Shown one piece after another: positions 38,843 through 48,215 of a DNA stretch of 64,000 nt (positions are counted from its first letter, which is position 1; every line of letters begins with the position of its first letter). Position numbers and translations under genes: made by a program. The stretch spans positions 366,401 to 430,400 of the forward strand of contig JAHHIA010000002.1 of NCBI GenBank assembly GCA_019359045.1, in the 5' to 3' direction. The notes below the pieces were generated by a model that saw nothing but the letters and a program-made list of their open reading frames with translations, had not been told where the DNA came from and made no database searches. Origin of the DNA: Scytolyngbya sp. HA4215-MV1 (GTDB taxonomy: Bacteria; Cyanobacteriota; Cyanobacteriia; Leptolyngbyales; Leptolyngbyaceae).

Positions 38843-39718
38843 ATGGTAGAAAGTCGGCAGTTAAAGAACCAGCTAGAGCGACTTGTACAAGAAATTTCCC
38901 TTTTGTACAATAAAATCGAACAACTCAGACAAGAAAATCAGGACCTCAAGCTGGCGCTGTCTACAACCGCTGAACATGGAGATTTGGTACAAGCCCAACT
39001 TTATAAAACCGCAGTGGAATTGAAAGCAGAGGTGAGTGAGCGTCAACGGGCAGAATTTGCACTGAAAACCTTAGTAGAAGCTATTGCTAGAGAAAAGGAT
39101 GATTTGACCCTGATTATCCAGACGATCATGGAACATGGCGATGTTTTGGATATGCAGTGGTATCAAAAACTCTGTGAAGTTGATTTACTGGCGAACTCGG
39201 ATGGATTGACGCGGATTGCAAACCGCCGCAGGTTTGATGAACATCTTGAGCGGCAATGGAAACAGATGGCACGAGATCGCACTCCTCTCTCCGTTGTGCT
39301 GTGTGATATTGACTTCTTCAAACAGTACAACGATACCTACGGTCATGTCGCAGGCGATGACTGCCTGAAGCAGGTAGCTCAAGCCCTGAATTCAGTTTTG
39401 AATCGCCCTAGTGACTTGGTTGCACGCTATGGCGGAGAAGAGTTTGCGGCTGTGTTACCCCAAACGGGACTGGCAGGAGCGATCGCAGTTGCCGAGCGGA
39501 TGCAATCCGCGCTAGCTCATTGCCAGATTCCCCATCAATGTTCTGTTATTAGTCCTTATATTACGTTGAGCATTGGTGTTGCATCTACGCTACCCTCAAA
39601 CTTGCGATCGCCGACGAGTTTCGTCGATGAAGCCGATCGCTGCCTCTACATCGCTAAACAGCGAGGCAGAAACCAAATCGTCCATTGCGAGATCACTGAA
39701 TCAGACCCACCGATTTGA
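38843..39718 (+). CDS. Diguanylate cyclase with N-terminal HGD-repeat coiled coil
   Basis: 291 residues. The C-terminal GGDEF domain (~120-285) has CDIDFFKQYNDTYGH and an active-site loop RYGGEEF, consistent with cyclic-di-GMP synthesis. The N-terminal ~115 residues form helices that carry EHGD at residues 44-47 and again at 97-100. The adenylate cyclase at 40979 has the same motifs at the same positions. No membrane segment or PAS domain. Third-messenger output of a signalling block; 51 bases after the phosphatase gene. Confidence 0.92.
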   Translation: MVESRQLKNQLERLVQEISLLYNKIEQLRQENQDLKLALSTTAEHGDLVQAQLYKTAVELKAEVSERQRAEFALKTLVEAIAREKDDLTLIIQTIMEHGDVLDMQWYQKLCEVDLLANSDGLTRIANRRRFDEHLERQWKQMARDRTPLSVVLCDIDFFKQYNDTYGHVAGDDCLKQVAQALNSVLNRPSDLVARYGGEEFAAVLPQTGLAGAIAVAERMQSALAHCQIPHQCSVISPYITLSIGVASTLPSNLRSPTSFVDEADRCLYIAKQRGRNQIVHCEITESDPPI

Positions 39719-39822
39719 CTTCCAACCCCTTTGACATCGGACTCTCTGGCATCTGATCATCAAGACCGTGCCCCTGATACAGAAGCTCCCCTAATAGTCA
39801 GGTATACCCCTGTAAGGCACTT

Positions 39823-40413
39823 ATGACTCAAACCTTCACCACACAAACATTTGGGGCATTTCTTGATGAAATCCCTGCGAGTGATGAATACCTGACACTT
39901 CATTTTTCTCCATCGTCTGCCCCTCGCAAGCATCGCTGGCATAACTATGGATTATCGGCTGATTTCTTGGGGGATTATTTTGCGGCTTTTTTTCCCGGTG
40001 ACGAAGTTCCCAATAGTAAGATTAACCGAAGGGATACCGTCAAAGCGGCGGTGAGCTATATCGCCAACGAATTATTAGAGAATGCAGTCAAATACAGCGA
40101 TGAAGCGGTTAATTTGCCGATCAGTATTACACTGTATCTTTACGAACAGCGAATCATCTTTCAGGTGACTAATCATGCGAGTTTATCTACCGTTCAAGAT
40201 TACCAACAATTCATCCAATCGCTGATCACTTCCGATCCAGATGATTTTTACACCCGCCAGTTAGAAAAAGCTGCTCTTGGAACAGGCGCTTCTAATATTG
40301 GCTTGTTAACAATGATGAACGACTACTCAGCCCGGTTCGGTTGGAGATTTCAACCTCTTGAAACTCGTCCAAATACATGCTGGGTGACTGTCATGGCACA
40401 TCTGGATGTCTAA
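39823..40413 (+). CDS. Anti-sigma-kinase-like ATPase (slr1658/HmpW-like regulator)
   Basis: 196 residues. The centre has AVSYIANELLENAVKYSDE (~72-90), the N-box of GHKL ATPases, and the later GTGASNIGLLTMMNDYSARF resembles a G-box region. The rest follows the HATPase fold of anti-sigma serine kinases. Its neighbours are a PP2C phosphatase and a STAS protein, the other two parts of a partner switch. Probably phosphorylates or binds the STAS protein. The cyanobacterial family name is from memory, so treat it as a candidate. Confidence 0.68.
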   Translation: MTQTFTTQTFGAFLDEIPASDEYLTLHFSPSSAPRKHRWHNYGLSADFLGDYFAAFFPGDEVPNSKINRRDTVKAAVSYIANELLENAVKYSDEAVNLPISITLYLYEQRIIFQVTNHASLSTVQDYQQFIQSLITSDPDDFYTRQLEKAALGTGASNIGLLTMMNDYSARFGWRFQPLETRPNTCWVTVMAHLDV

Positions 40414-40488
40414 ATTTTTAGTAATATCACTCCAATTTTTCAATTGAAAGCTGGCAAAAGAAAATGATGGGTCAGGAGAGACTGTCTT

Positions 40489-40830
40489 GTGGAGATTAAG
40501 ACTGACGATTACAGCATTTGGCATGATCCGGAATCTTCAACTGTTTTTTTCCGGGGATTCTTGCGATTAGATGGAATGGAGGAATATGAGCCTGTTATGC
40601 ATTTACTGATCAATGCCCTGGAGCGATCGGCTAATTTTCATCTAAATTTGCGGGATCTAGAATTCCTCAATAGCTCTGGTATTAGTATGCTGTCCATGTT
40701 TGTTGTCAAAGTTCGCGAAAGGGGAAATGTACAGCTAACGCTCCAGGGATCAGATAAAATTCTGTGGCAGACCAAATCTTTAAAGAATTTACAACGCCTG
40801 ATGCCGAGCCTGACCCTGGAGTTTATCTAG
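40489..40830 (+). CDS. STAS-type anti-sigma antagonist (slr1659/HmpV-like)
   Basis: 113 residues from GTG 40489, eight bases after AGGAGAG. The segment HLNLRDLEFLNSSGISMLSMF (~57-77) is the STAS phosphorylation-site loop, with the Ser in LNSSGIS as likely target. The preceding strand (TVFFRGFLRLDGMEEYEP) fits the fold start. It is expected to be phosphorylated by the ATPase just upstream and dephosphorylated by the REC-PP2C protein, relaying the state to an unknown partner. Confidence 0.8.
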   Translation: MEIKTDDYSIWHDPESSTVFFRGFLRLDGMEEYEPVMHLLINALERSANFHLNLRDLEFLNSSGISMLSMFVVKVRERGNVQLTLQGSDKILWQTKSLKNLQRLMPSLTLEFI

Positions 40831-40978
40831 ACTACCCTATTGCGATTAAACCCAAAATACAGGTAACGTTCGAGATAAGGATCGTGAGGCTGGCAAACTC
40901 TGTCGGTAGGGTTGTCGTTTCTCGATATTTAGGGTTTCCCAATTTATTCCACCTCTATACGGCAAGTTGTAGTAGAGC

Positions 40979-42853
40979 ATGACGGAGGCAAAGCGCGTCG
41001 CCAATCAAGAGACAGAACTGCTAAACGAGATTGAACATCTCCGTCAGGAAGTGGTTCGCTTGAGGCAGATGAATAGCGACCTGGAAATTGCCCTGTTAAC
41101 CACTACAGAGCATGGCGATTTGATTGAAGCTCAGCTTCACGAGTCGAACCAGCGTCTACAAGCTGAGATTGCTGAACGTCGGTTAGCCCAGGGGACGTTA
41201 CAAGAAATTTTAGAGACGGTTTCCAAAGACAAAGCCGATCTGGAAATCATGCTGGAGGCAACTGCCAAGCATGGAGACGTGTTGGAGTATCAACTCTACA
41301 CGCAAGCAGTAGAAACCATGCGTCAAAGTGAAGAGTTGTTTCGAGCAATTTCAGAATCTACATCGATTTTGATGATTTTGACCCAGCGATCGAATGGGTC
41401 AATTGCTTATGCTAACTCCGTTTCTGGCGAGCGGTTAGGGCTTGATGTCCAGACATTGGTTGGACAAAGGCTGGACGATTTTTTTGCCGACTTTGCCGAT
41501 CGTCAAAAGATCCGAGACATGATGGAGACGCAAGGGTTTGTCCGTAACTACGAAATGCAGGTTAAACGGAAAGATAAGAGCCTTTTCTGGGTTTCAGCTT
41601 CGGTTCATCCGCTTTGCTTGGCAGGTGAGCAAACGCTACTGACGACGTTGTATGACATTAGCGATCGCAAATACGCCGAAGAAATCGTCCGACAATCTGA
41701 AGAAAAGCTGCGTCAGCAAGCTCAGGATTTAGAATTGCGGGTTGATCAGCGCACTGCCGAACTCCAGCAAGCTGAAGAAAAATATCGCAGTATTTTTGAG
41801 AATGCCGCAGAAGGCATTTTTCAGGCAACGCCGGATGGTCGTTATATCAGTGCCAATCCAGCACTCGCAGATATTTATGGGTATGATTCGCCTGAAGACC
41901 TGATTAAATCTGTCAAAAATATTGGGCAACAAATCTATGCCCAGCCGCGACGACGAGATGAGCTAATTGCCTATCTCAACCGTTTTGGCTCAGTGGATGG
42001 GTTTGAATCGAAGGTTTACTGCAAAGAGGGCACCATCATTTGGATTTCCGAAAATGTCCGCATTGTTCGGGATGCGGATGGGAATCTCGTCCACTACGAA
42101 GGCAGTGTGCGGAATATTACCGATCGCAAATCCGCTGAAGAAGAATTACGGCGACAACGGCTGATGTCGGAGCGATTGTTGCTCAACGTTCTGCCCCAAC
42201 CGATTGCTGAGCGGTTAAAGCGGGGAGAAAAAACCATCGCTGATAGCTTTTCAGATGTGGCTGTCCTATTTGCCGATATTGTCGGTTTCACTGCCTTGTC
42301 TTCGCATGTCTCACCCACTGAGCTGATCGAATTGCTCAATGACATCTTTTCTGCCTTTGACAAACTTGCCGATCAGCACGGACTTGAGAAGATTAAAACG
42401 ATCGGAGATGCTTATATGGTCGTGGGTGGGCTACCGCAACCCAGTCCAGATAATCTCTCCTCGATCGCGGATATGGCACTAGACATGTTGCAAGAAGTCA
42501 AACGCTTCACGACTCCCAGTCATCACCCCATTCCGCTCCGAATTGGTATTCATAGCGGACCTGTTGTTGCTGGAGTGATTGGCACACGCAAGTTTATCTA
42601 CGACCTTTGGGGCGATACAGTCAACGTTGCCAGCCGCATGGAAGCGCAGGGAGAAACCAACCGTATTCAGGTCACCCAAGTCATCTACGATCGCTTGCAA
42701 AAACGCTACGAGTTTGAAAAACGTGGCGAAATCGATATTAAAGGCAAGGGTTTGATGTCAACTTACTGGCTTCTCGATAGAAGATTTCGGTTGTCTCGGA
42801 ATTCGCAAACTCAACCAGAAGTTGAAACTTCTCCCGCGATTTCAGATAGCTAA
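40979..42853 (+). CDS. PAS-PAS class III adenylate cyclase with N-terminal HGD module
   Basis: 624 residues. Residues 1-~115 carry EHGD (44-47) and KHGD (97-100) in coiled-coil helices. Two PAS domains follow (~118-232 and ~270-390), the second with PAC ending VRNITDRK. The class III cyclase domain (~420-600) has metal Asp in VLFADIVGFT and in IGDAYMVVGG. Substrate positions read Lys (KIKTIGD) and Asp (YDLWGDTVN), which point to ATP rather than GTP. Likely makes cAMP. No transmembrane segment; cytoplasmic sensor. It ends the signalling block. Confidence 0.92.
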   Translation: MTEAKRVANQETELLNEIEHLRQEVVRLRQMNSDLEIALLTTTEHGDLIEAQLHESNQRLQAEIAERRLAQGTLQEILETVSKDKADLEIMLEATAKHGDVLEYQLYTQAVETMRQSEELFRAISESTSILMILTQRSNGSIAYANSVSGERLGLDVQTLVGQRLDDFFADFADRQKIRDMMETQGFVRNYEMQVKRKDKSLFWVSASVHPLCLAGEQTLLTTLYDISDRKYAEEIVRQSEEKLRQQAQDLELRVDQRTAELQQAEEKYRSIFENAAEGIFQATPDGRYISANPALADIYGYDSPEDLIKSVKNIGQQIYAQPRRRDELIAYLNRFGSVDGFESKVYCKEGTIIWISENVRIVRDADGNLVHYEGSVRNITDRKSAEEELRRQRLMSERLLLNVLPQPIAERLKRGEKTIADSFSDVAVLFADIVGFTALSSHVSPTELIELLNDIFSAFDKLADQHGLEKIKTIGDAYMVVGGLPQPSPDNLSSIADMALDMLQEVKRFTTPSHHPIPLRIGIHSGPVVAGVIGTRKFIYDLWGDTVNVASRMEAQGETNRIQVTQVIYDRLQKRYEFEKRGEIDIKGKGLMSTYWLLDRRFRLSRNSQTQPEVETSPAISDS

Positions 42854-43515
42854 GGAACGTGGATTCAACAAAATTGAAAATTGATTCATCGTCGGGATGT
42901 CAGGACTGACGTCCTGATAGAAAAATACCGATGAAATTAAATTTTTATTCCTAAGTGAATTCTTATCTGGGTTTCCAACCCGCCAAAATGTGAATCTGGA
43001 AGCCAAAATCTAAATTTCCCCTGGATTTTTCTAGGATTTTGTCAATATAATGTTTCAAACTATTAACATGGAAATCCATCCCTCTGCTCACATCCATTGA
43101 GTCATCCTTCGTGATTAAATTCTCTCGTTGATTGACTCATTTTACGAGTTGATTACCATGCGTAGATTGTTGAGGCTGATTGCTTTAAGAGATTGCTGGT
43201 GTAAAGAAAGCGTTGGTCTTTGTGTTCTTGGTTGCCTTGGTTATGCGTTAACTCGCTTTTTCAGGATTGGCAATCCTCAAACCAATCCTGGCGAATGGCT
43301 CAAGACGCGAGAGTGGGTGAGATTAGCGAAGTAATAAACCATCCAAGATAATTTCTAAGCCTGGATGCCAATCATTCATGAGATGGGCTTGTTCAAACCC
43401 ATCCAGATTGCTTTACCCATCAAACAACACATGGATTTGTGGATCTGCAAGCGTTTGCGATTGCGATCGCAAACCCTGAAATTACTCCTACTCGTTATTC
43501 ATGAAAGAGGTCTTT
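42854..43515. other. Intergenic region with small hairpins
   Basis: About 660 bases. A stem TCAGGAC/GTCCTGA (42900-42917, loop four) follows the cyclase and may be its terminator. A weak GATGGG/CCCATC pair lies near 43380-43402. A 68-codon plus frame at 43128-43334 has no ribosome-binding site or similarity I can name, and I do not count it as a gene. Confidence 0.45.
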
Positions 43516-44556
43516 ATGGCGTTATATGCTGAATTACATCGACATTTAGGGGGATCAGTCGTCCCTCGCGTGCTCTGGCGGTATTTTCAACGTAGTAATG
43601 CCGAATTAGCAGAACGCTTTCCCGACTATTCAGAATTTGAAGACTTTTATACTCGTCCGCGTAACACCCTGAACGAGTATCTTGAACTGCATACGCTGGT
43701 AGAAGGGGTACAGTCGTCCGATACATTGCCTTACTTCATCTATCGGCTGATTCGGGGCGCCTATATTTTTGAGAATCTGGCATATCTGGAACTGCGCTAT
43801 ACTCCTTACCTTCGCACGCCCGAGCATCTCAGCCAAACCCAACGGATTGATCAGATGGCAGAGATTGTGGATGTGGTGGGGCAGGCAAGCCAATCGCATG
43901 AGTATCCGGTGGTGACCAGTCAAATTCTCTGTATGCATTCGCGCCTACCGTATGAGGTCAATCGGGCGATCGTGGATCTGGCAGCTCAGTCTCGTAAATA
44001 TGTCTGTGCGATCGATTTGGCTGGTGGCGATGCTCACTATGCCGAACGATTGGATGAGTTTGTCGGACTCTACGCCTACGCTCGCCAATTGGGCTTAAAT
44101 ACAACCGGGCATCTCTATGAAACCGAGGCTGGATGTTACCCCGAATTGCTGCCCTATTTAATGCGAATTGGGCATGGTATCCAAATTCCGCTCAAATATC
44201 CTCATCTGCTCAAGCAATTGGCAGAAAACCAGCAATGTCTGGAAGTCTGTCCTACAACGTACCTAAAAACTGGAACGTTAGAGGATATTGGTCAGCTACA
44301 ACCTGTGTTCGATCGCTGCTTTGATGCGGGTGTTGATATTGCTATCTGTACCGATAATGCTGGCTTACACAATGTTCGTCTTCCCTTTGAGTACGAAAAC
44401 CTGTTGACCCATAACATTATTGGTTTTCAGGAACTACAAGCCTGTCAGGATGCTGCTTTCCGTCATGCCTTTGCCTGGACTTATCGCCAACGTCCTGCCT
44501 CGCTTCTCAGCAGTCTGCTCCAGGCAGATGCGCCAGAGCCCGTGATTGCCAACTAA
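43516..44556 (+). CDS. Adenosine deaminase-family metal-dependent hydrolase
   Basis: 346 residues from ATG 43516, five bases after AAAGAGG. The ADA fold is evident: metal site ELHRHLGGS at ~6-14, GHLYETE (~199-205, counterpart of HAGE), RIGHGIQ (~219-225) and CTDNAG (~276-281). Canonical adenosine deaminases read HxHLDGS and TDDP at the ends of these motifs, so the acidic D(G) and the second Asp of TDD differ here. Substrate could be another nucleoside or base. Cytoplasmic; alone between long gaps. Confidence 0.75.
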   Translation: MALYAELHRHLGGSVVPRVLWRYFQRSNAELAERFPDYSEFEDFYTRPRNTLNEYLELHTLVEGVQSSDTLPYFIYRLIRGAYIFENLAYLELRYTPYLRTPEHLSQTQRIDQMAEIVDVVGQASQSHEYPVVTSQILCMHSRLPYEVNRAIVDLAAQSRKYVCAIDLAGGDAHYAERLDEFVGLYAYARQLGLNTTGHLYETEAGCYPELLPYLMRIGHGIQIPLKYPHLLKQLAENQQCLEVCPTTYLKTGTLEDIGQLQPVFDRCFDAGVDIAICTDNAGLHNVRLPFEYENLLTHNIIGFQELQACQDAAFRHAFAWTYRQRPASLLSSLLQADAPEPVIAN

Positions 44557-44636
44557 TGCCAAAGTGACATGCTTGGACTGGGATGACTCGTGGGATTATC
44601 CGCACCTTGCGAAACCACTGCGTATCCCCACCAAAA

Positions 44637-44688
44637 CCTAGAAACTCTGTAGGGACGCTGAATTCAGCGTCCCTACAGAGTTTCTAGG
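44637..44688. repeat. Perfect 52-bp palindrome
   Basis: Twenty-six bases on each side of 44662/44663 pair without a mismatch; the centre is GAATTC. Contains GTAGGGACGC and its complement GCGTCCCTAC. The latter also occurs at 9133-9142 in a smaller hairpin. Lies between convergent genes, so it may end transcription from both sides, but it also looks like one member of a dispersed repeat family. Confidence 0.85.
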
Positions 44689-44702
44689 AATTTCCGAATC
44701 GA

Positions 44703-45107
44703 CTATATGCCCCGTTTAAGCGCCACTTCAACCTGGTTAAATTCTTGTTCCAGGCGTTGCTTTAGTTTTTGGGGAATTGGTCGGTTGGGGTAGGAACTGT
44801 AATGCCCTGCCAGAGAATTGAGAGCGGTTCGCATTGTGGTGTAGGAACTGAGCTTTAGCAAACTGCTATCGCGACGATAGCGAGCAGAAAAGTCATTAAT
44901 CAGCTGGCGGGCTTCTGCCTGAGCAGTTGCCTTGTCAGGAGTCGTATCAGGCAAGCTGATCGCAGTCCTCAAGCTTTCAATCACAGCCAGTGTATCCTTA
45001 CCATAGTCTCCAGATAAACCAATGGAGCCGCTGGCAGATGAACAGCCAACCAGCCCGATCGCCACAACCAGGACGAGCGCTAGCAGGCGAGACAAATAGC
45101 GTTTCAT
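44703..45107 (-). CDS. psb27: Photosystem II assembly lipoprotein Psb27
   Basis: 134 residues from ATG 45107. Lipoprotein signal LVLVVAIGLVGCSS (lipobox LVGC), then the four-helix Psb27 body with SGDYGKDTLAVIESLRTA (~42-60), ARQLINDFSARYRRD and SYTTMRTALNSLAGHYSSYP. It binds CP43 on the lumenal face during assembly and repair and keeps the manganese cluster from forming early. A 13-residue upstream extension to 45146 has no support. Confidence 0.96.
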   Translation of the reverse strand: MKRYLSRLLALVLVVAIGLVGCSSASGSIGLSGDYGKDTLAVIESLRTAISLPDTTPDKATAQAEARQLINDFSARYRRDSSLLKLSSYTTMRTALNSLAGHYSSYPNRPIPQKLKQRLEQEFNQVEVALKRGI

Positions 45108-45212
45108 AAGCTTTGGCAGAAAGTGGGGTGAATATTTGTAAATCACTCCCTATCCTACCGTGATTAGGAGCTGGGATCACGATTCAAAAGGTATACCTGG
45201 CAAGGTGCGATT

Positions 45213-46019
45213 TTAGCCAAACCGACCGCTGACGTACTCTCGTGTAGCTTCCTGCATCGGGTTTTGGAAAATCACCTCGGTGCGATCGTACTCGACAACA
45301 TAGCCTGTCCGTTGACCTTTGTCATTCGCTTGGACATTGAAAAACGCAGTAAAGTCGGAGGCACGGGACGCCTGTTGCATGTTGTGAGTGACGATGATGA
45401 TGGTGTACTGCTCTTTTAGCTCTTGCAGCAAATCTTCAATTTTCAGGGTGGAGATAGGGTCAAGTGCGGAACAAGGCTCATCCATCAAAATCACATCCGG
45501 TTGGACTGCCACCGCTCGCGCAATACACAAACGCTGCTGCTGTCCACCCGAGATAGCAGTGCCACTTTCTTTGAGCTTGTCCTTCACCTCGTCCCATAAG
45601 GCGGCTTGCTTAAGCGATCGCTCGACCAACACATCCATATCGCCCTTGTAGCCTAACAAGCGCGGTCCAAACGCAATATTGTCATAAATCGACTTGGGAA
45701 AGGGGTTGGGTTTCTGGAACACCATACCCACCTGCCGACGCACTTCTACCGGGTCAATTTCCGACGAATAAAGATCTTGATCGTGGTAGTAAATTTTGCC
45801 ATCGATGTGAAAGGACTTAATCAGGTCGTTCAAGCGGTTGAAACAACGCAACACTGTGCTCTTACCACAACCGGAGGGACCAATAAAAGCAGTAATACAA
45901 TGTTTAGGAATTTTTATCGAAACATCTTTAACCGCTAAAAAATTCCCATAGTAAATATTGAGGTTTTCTGTTCGGAAGACCGTTTCAGTTTGGCGGGCGG
46001 TCTGGAGATTCGGTGTCAT
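45213..46019 (-). CDS. pstB: Phosphate ABC transporter ATPase PstB
   Basis: 268 residues. Walker [10 protein letters not shown] (~48-56), Q-loop [11 protein letters not shown], signature ISGGQQQR, Walker [13 protein letters not shown] and the H-loop IVTHNMQQ are present. It powers high-affinity phosphate uptake with PstA and PstC. Fourth of the pstS-pstC-pstA-pstB run on the minus strand; psb27 follows 105 bases later. No phoU is next to it. Confidence 0.96.
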   Translation of the reverse strand: MTPNLQTARQTETVFRTENLNIYYGNFLAVKDVSIKIPKHCITAFIGPSGCGKSTVLRCFNRLNDLIKSFHIDGKIYYHDQDLYSSEIDPVEVRRQVGMVFQKPNPFPKSIYDNIAFGPRLLGYKGDMDVLVERSLKQAALWDEVKDKLKESGTAISGGQQQRLCIARAVAVQPDVILMDEPCSALDPISTLKIEDLLQELKEQYTIIIVTHNMQQASRASDFTAFFNVQANDKGQRTGYVVEYDRTEVIFQNPMQEATREYVSGRFG

Positions 46020-46147
46020 AAGTCAGGAATAAGGTATGTGGTTAGTGTCGATACAGCACAGGTTCAAAGATAGGTCCCCCAATCACCCGTCATGGATCAG
46101 AACGAGTTTTCTGAACAGACTCGTAATCGGGGCAACCAAACGCATGG

Positions 46148-47035
46148 CTACCGCTTACGCTGAGTTGCCCAACGAGACAAAATACTGGTAATTAAGACCA
46201 TGCCAACCAAGACCAAAGCACCCGCCCAAGCGAGTTGTTGTTGATTTTTGTAGGGAACCGTTGCAAAGTTAAACACCAGTACAGACAAGGAGGCGATCGG
46301 TTCCCAGACGCCCTTTGCCCAGTATTGACTAAACAATGCTGTAAAGATCAGGGGGGCAGTCTCTCCAGCAGCACGGGAAATTGCTAGCATGACACCTGTC
46401 ACGATCGCCGGAATCGCTGCGGGTAGTACCACTTGAATGGTTGTCTGAAAGCGAGTTGCCCCCAAACCAATCGCCGCTTGTCGAGTCTCATTGGGGACAG
46501 ATTCCAAAGATTCAGCCGCAGTCCTGACGATCGTGGGTAACATCAAAACCGCCAGAGCAACCCCACCCGCAAAGGCTGAAAAGGTCCCCGTTGTCACAAC
46601 AACCAGTGCATAGGCAAACACCCCTACCACGATCGAAGGAACACCGCTGAGAACGTTCGTGAAGAAATCGATCCAATCTGCCACCACCGTATCGCGGGCA
46701 AATTCTGAGAGAAAAATGGCTGCCAAAACCCCAAACGGGATGCTAATCGCTGCCGCCATACCGACCGTTAGCAATGTCCCCAATATGGCATTGCCAAATC
46801 CACCCCCCTTGACTAGGGGCGGCGGCGGCAATTGGGTAAATAAATCGGGACCCAATCGCCCAGCTCCATTAATGATGACGTAGTAAAGCACCGAAATCAG
46901 GGGGATTAAGGCAATGGCAGCACAGGCAAATGCAACCACAGTCATCACTGCCGAAAATAAAGTTCGGGGTGAACTAGGAACCCGCTTTAAACTTCGACGG
47001 GGCAATACGTTGGAAGCAAACTCTTGGCTAGTCAT
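46148..47035 (-). CDS. pstA: Phosphate ABC transporter permease PstA
   Basis: 295 residues from ATG 47035, with six helices. The permease signature EAA loop is visible as ATRFQTTIQVVLPAAIPAIVTG (~200-221 region), preceded by SLESVPNETRQAAIGLG. GSxxY-type helices and LSGVPSIVVGVFAY match PstA. The TTG at 47065 gives an unneeded extension. Forms the membrane channel with PstC. Confidence 0.94.
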   Translation of the reverse strand: MTSQEFASNVLPRRSLKRVPSSPRTLFSAVMTVVAFACAAIALIPLISVLYYVIINGAGRLGPDLFTQLPPPPLVKGGGFGNAILGTLLTVGMAAAISIPFGVLAAIFLSEFARDTVVADWIDFFTNVLSGVPSIVVGVFAYALVVVTTGTFSAFAGGVALAVLMLPTIVRTAAESLESVPNETRQAAIGLGATRFQTTIQVVLPAAIPAIVTGVMLAISRAAGETAPLIFTALFSQYWAKGVWEPIASLSVLVFNFATVPYKNQQQLAWAGALVLVGMVLITSILSRWATQRKR

Positions 47036-47170
47036 TTCTTCTTCTTCTGTTAAAACTTCACCCAACTCTCAGTTGCCATCTTGGCAACGAGTTGGTTCCA
47101 GGGATTTTGGTACAACCAATGCAACAAACTTGACTTGCTTTGCCAAGCCCATGCATAGACGGCAAGAAAA

Positions 47171-48124
47171 CTAGAGTTTGAGCCGGACACTCCGCACCAG
47201 TAGCTCAGCCAAAATATTGACTATCAAAGTTAACCCAAACAAGATCAAAGCAGCGTACATCAGCGAGGAAATCTGAAGCCCACTAGCCTCAGCAAATTGG
47301 TTTGCCAACAGGGAAGAAACCGTTGAACCCTGTGCCAAGATTGAGGGAGAGGCAACGTTGGCGTTCCCGATCACCATAGTGACTGCCATGGTTTCTCCCA
47401 TCGCCCGTCCCAAAGCGAGCATCACGCCACCCACGATGCCAGAAAATGCGGCTGGCAAAATTACCTGAAAAATCGTTTCCCAGCGAGTTGCCCCCAATCC
47501 ATAGGCTGCTTGACGCAGTTCTAAGGGCACTGCAACCAAGGCATCTCGCGAAATGGCAGCAATAATGGGCAGAATCATAATTGAGAGCACTAGACCTGCC
47601 ACATAAATCCCAGGACCCACGGGAACAGTGTTAAATAAGGGAATCCACCCTAAAGTTTCATGAAACCACTTACCGATCGGGGTCAATAGGGGAATGAGGA
47701 CAAAGATGCCCCACAACCCAAAAACCACACTGGGAATTGCTGCCAACAATTCCACCAAAAAGACGATCGGTCGCTGAATGCGCGGCGACAAAAAGTCTTC
47801 GCTCAAAAACAGTGCCACTCCGACGCCGATCGGGACTGCAATTAAGAGCGCAATGAATGAGGTGACGATCGTCCCGTAAACCTGGGGCCATGCTCCATAC
47901 AGGTTCTCAACTGGGTTCCATCGACTCGTGGTGATGAAGCCAAGCCCAAACTTTTGGATAGCCGGAAACGCATCGATGCTAACTCTTAGGGCGATCGCCA
48001 ACAACACTAGAGCAACTGCAATCCCAAAGAACCCAGTTACCCCAATAAAGCCTTTGTCAAGCCAGCGCGATGCTTCAGAACGATGCCAGTTCATTGACTG
48101 GGAATCATTGGTCGATGGAACCAT
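47171..48124 (-). CDS. pstC: Phosphate ABC transporter permease PstC
   Basis: 317 residues, with six helices. LLAAIPSVVFGLWGIFVLIPL (~120-145) and the EAA loop LRQAAYGLGATRWETIFQVI are typical of PstC. It precedes pstA by 135 bases and follows pstS by 91 bases. Confidence 0.94.
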   Translation of the reverse strand: MVPSTNDSQSMNWHRSEASRWLDKGFIGVTGFFGIAVALVLLAIALRVSIDAFPAIQKFGLGFITTSRWNPVENLYGAWPQVYGTIVTSFIALLIAVPIGVGVALFLSEDFLSPRIQRPIVFLVELLAAIPSVVFGLWGIFVLIPLLTPIGKWFHETLGWIPLFNTVPVGPGIYVAGLVLSIMILPIIAAISRDALVAVPLELRQAAYGLGATRWETIFQVILPAAFSGIVGGVMLALGRAMGETMAVTMVIGNANVASPSILAQGSTVSSLLANQFAEASGLQISSLMYAALILFGLTLIVNILAELLVRSVRLKL

Positions 48125-48215
48125 AAAACAATCTCAGCAATTGAGGGTCAAAGCAAAAATGTGTGAGGAGTTGGAAACAGCCCTAAGACGCTAAAACAGT
48201 CTTGAAACTTTAGTC

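Noticed and set aside
43128-43334. 68-codon plus-strand frame
   Set aside because: Poor start context, no family resemblance, in a repeat-bearing intergenic region.
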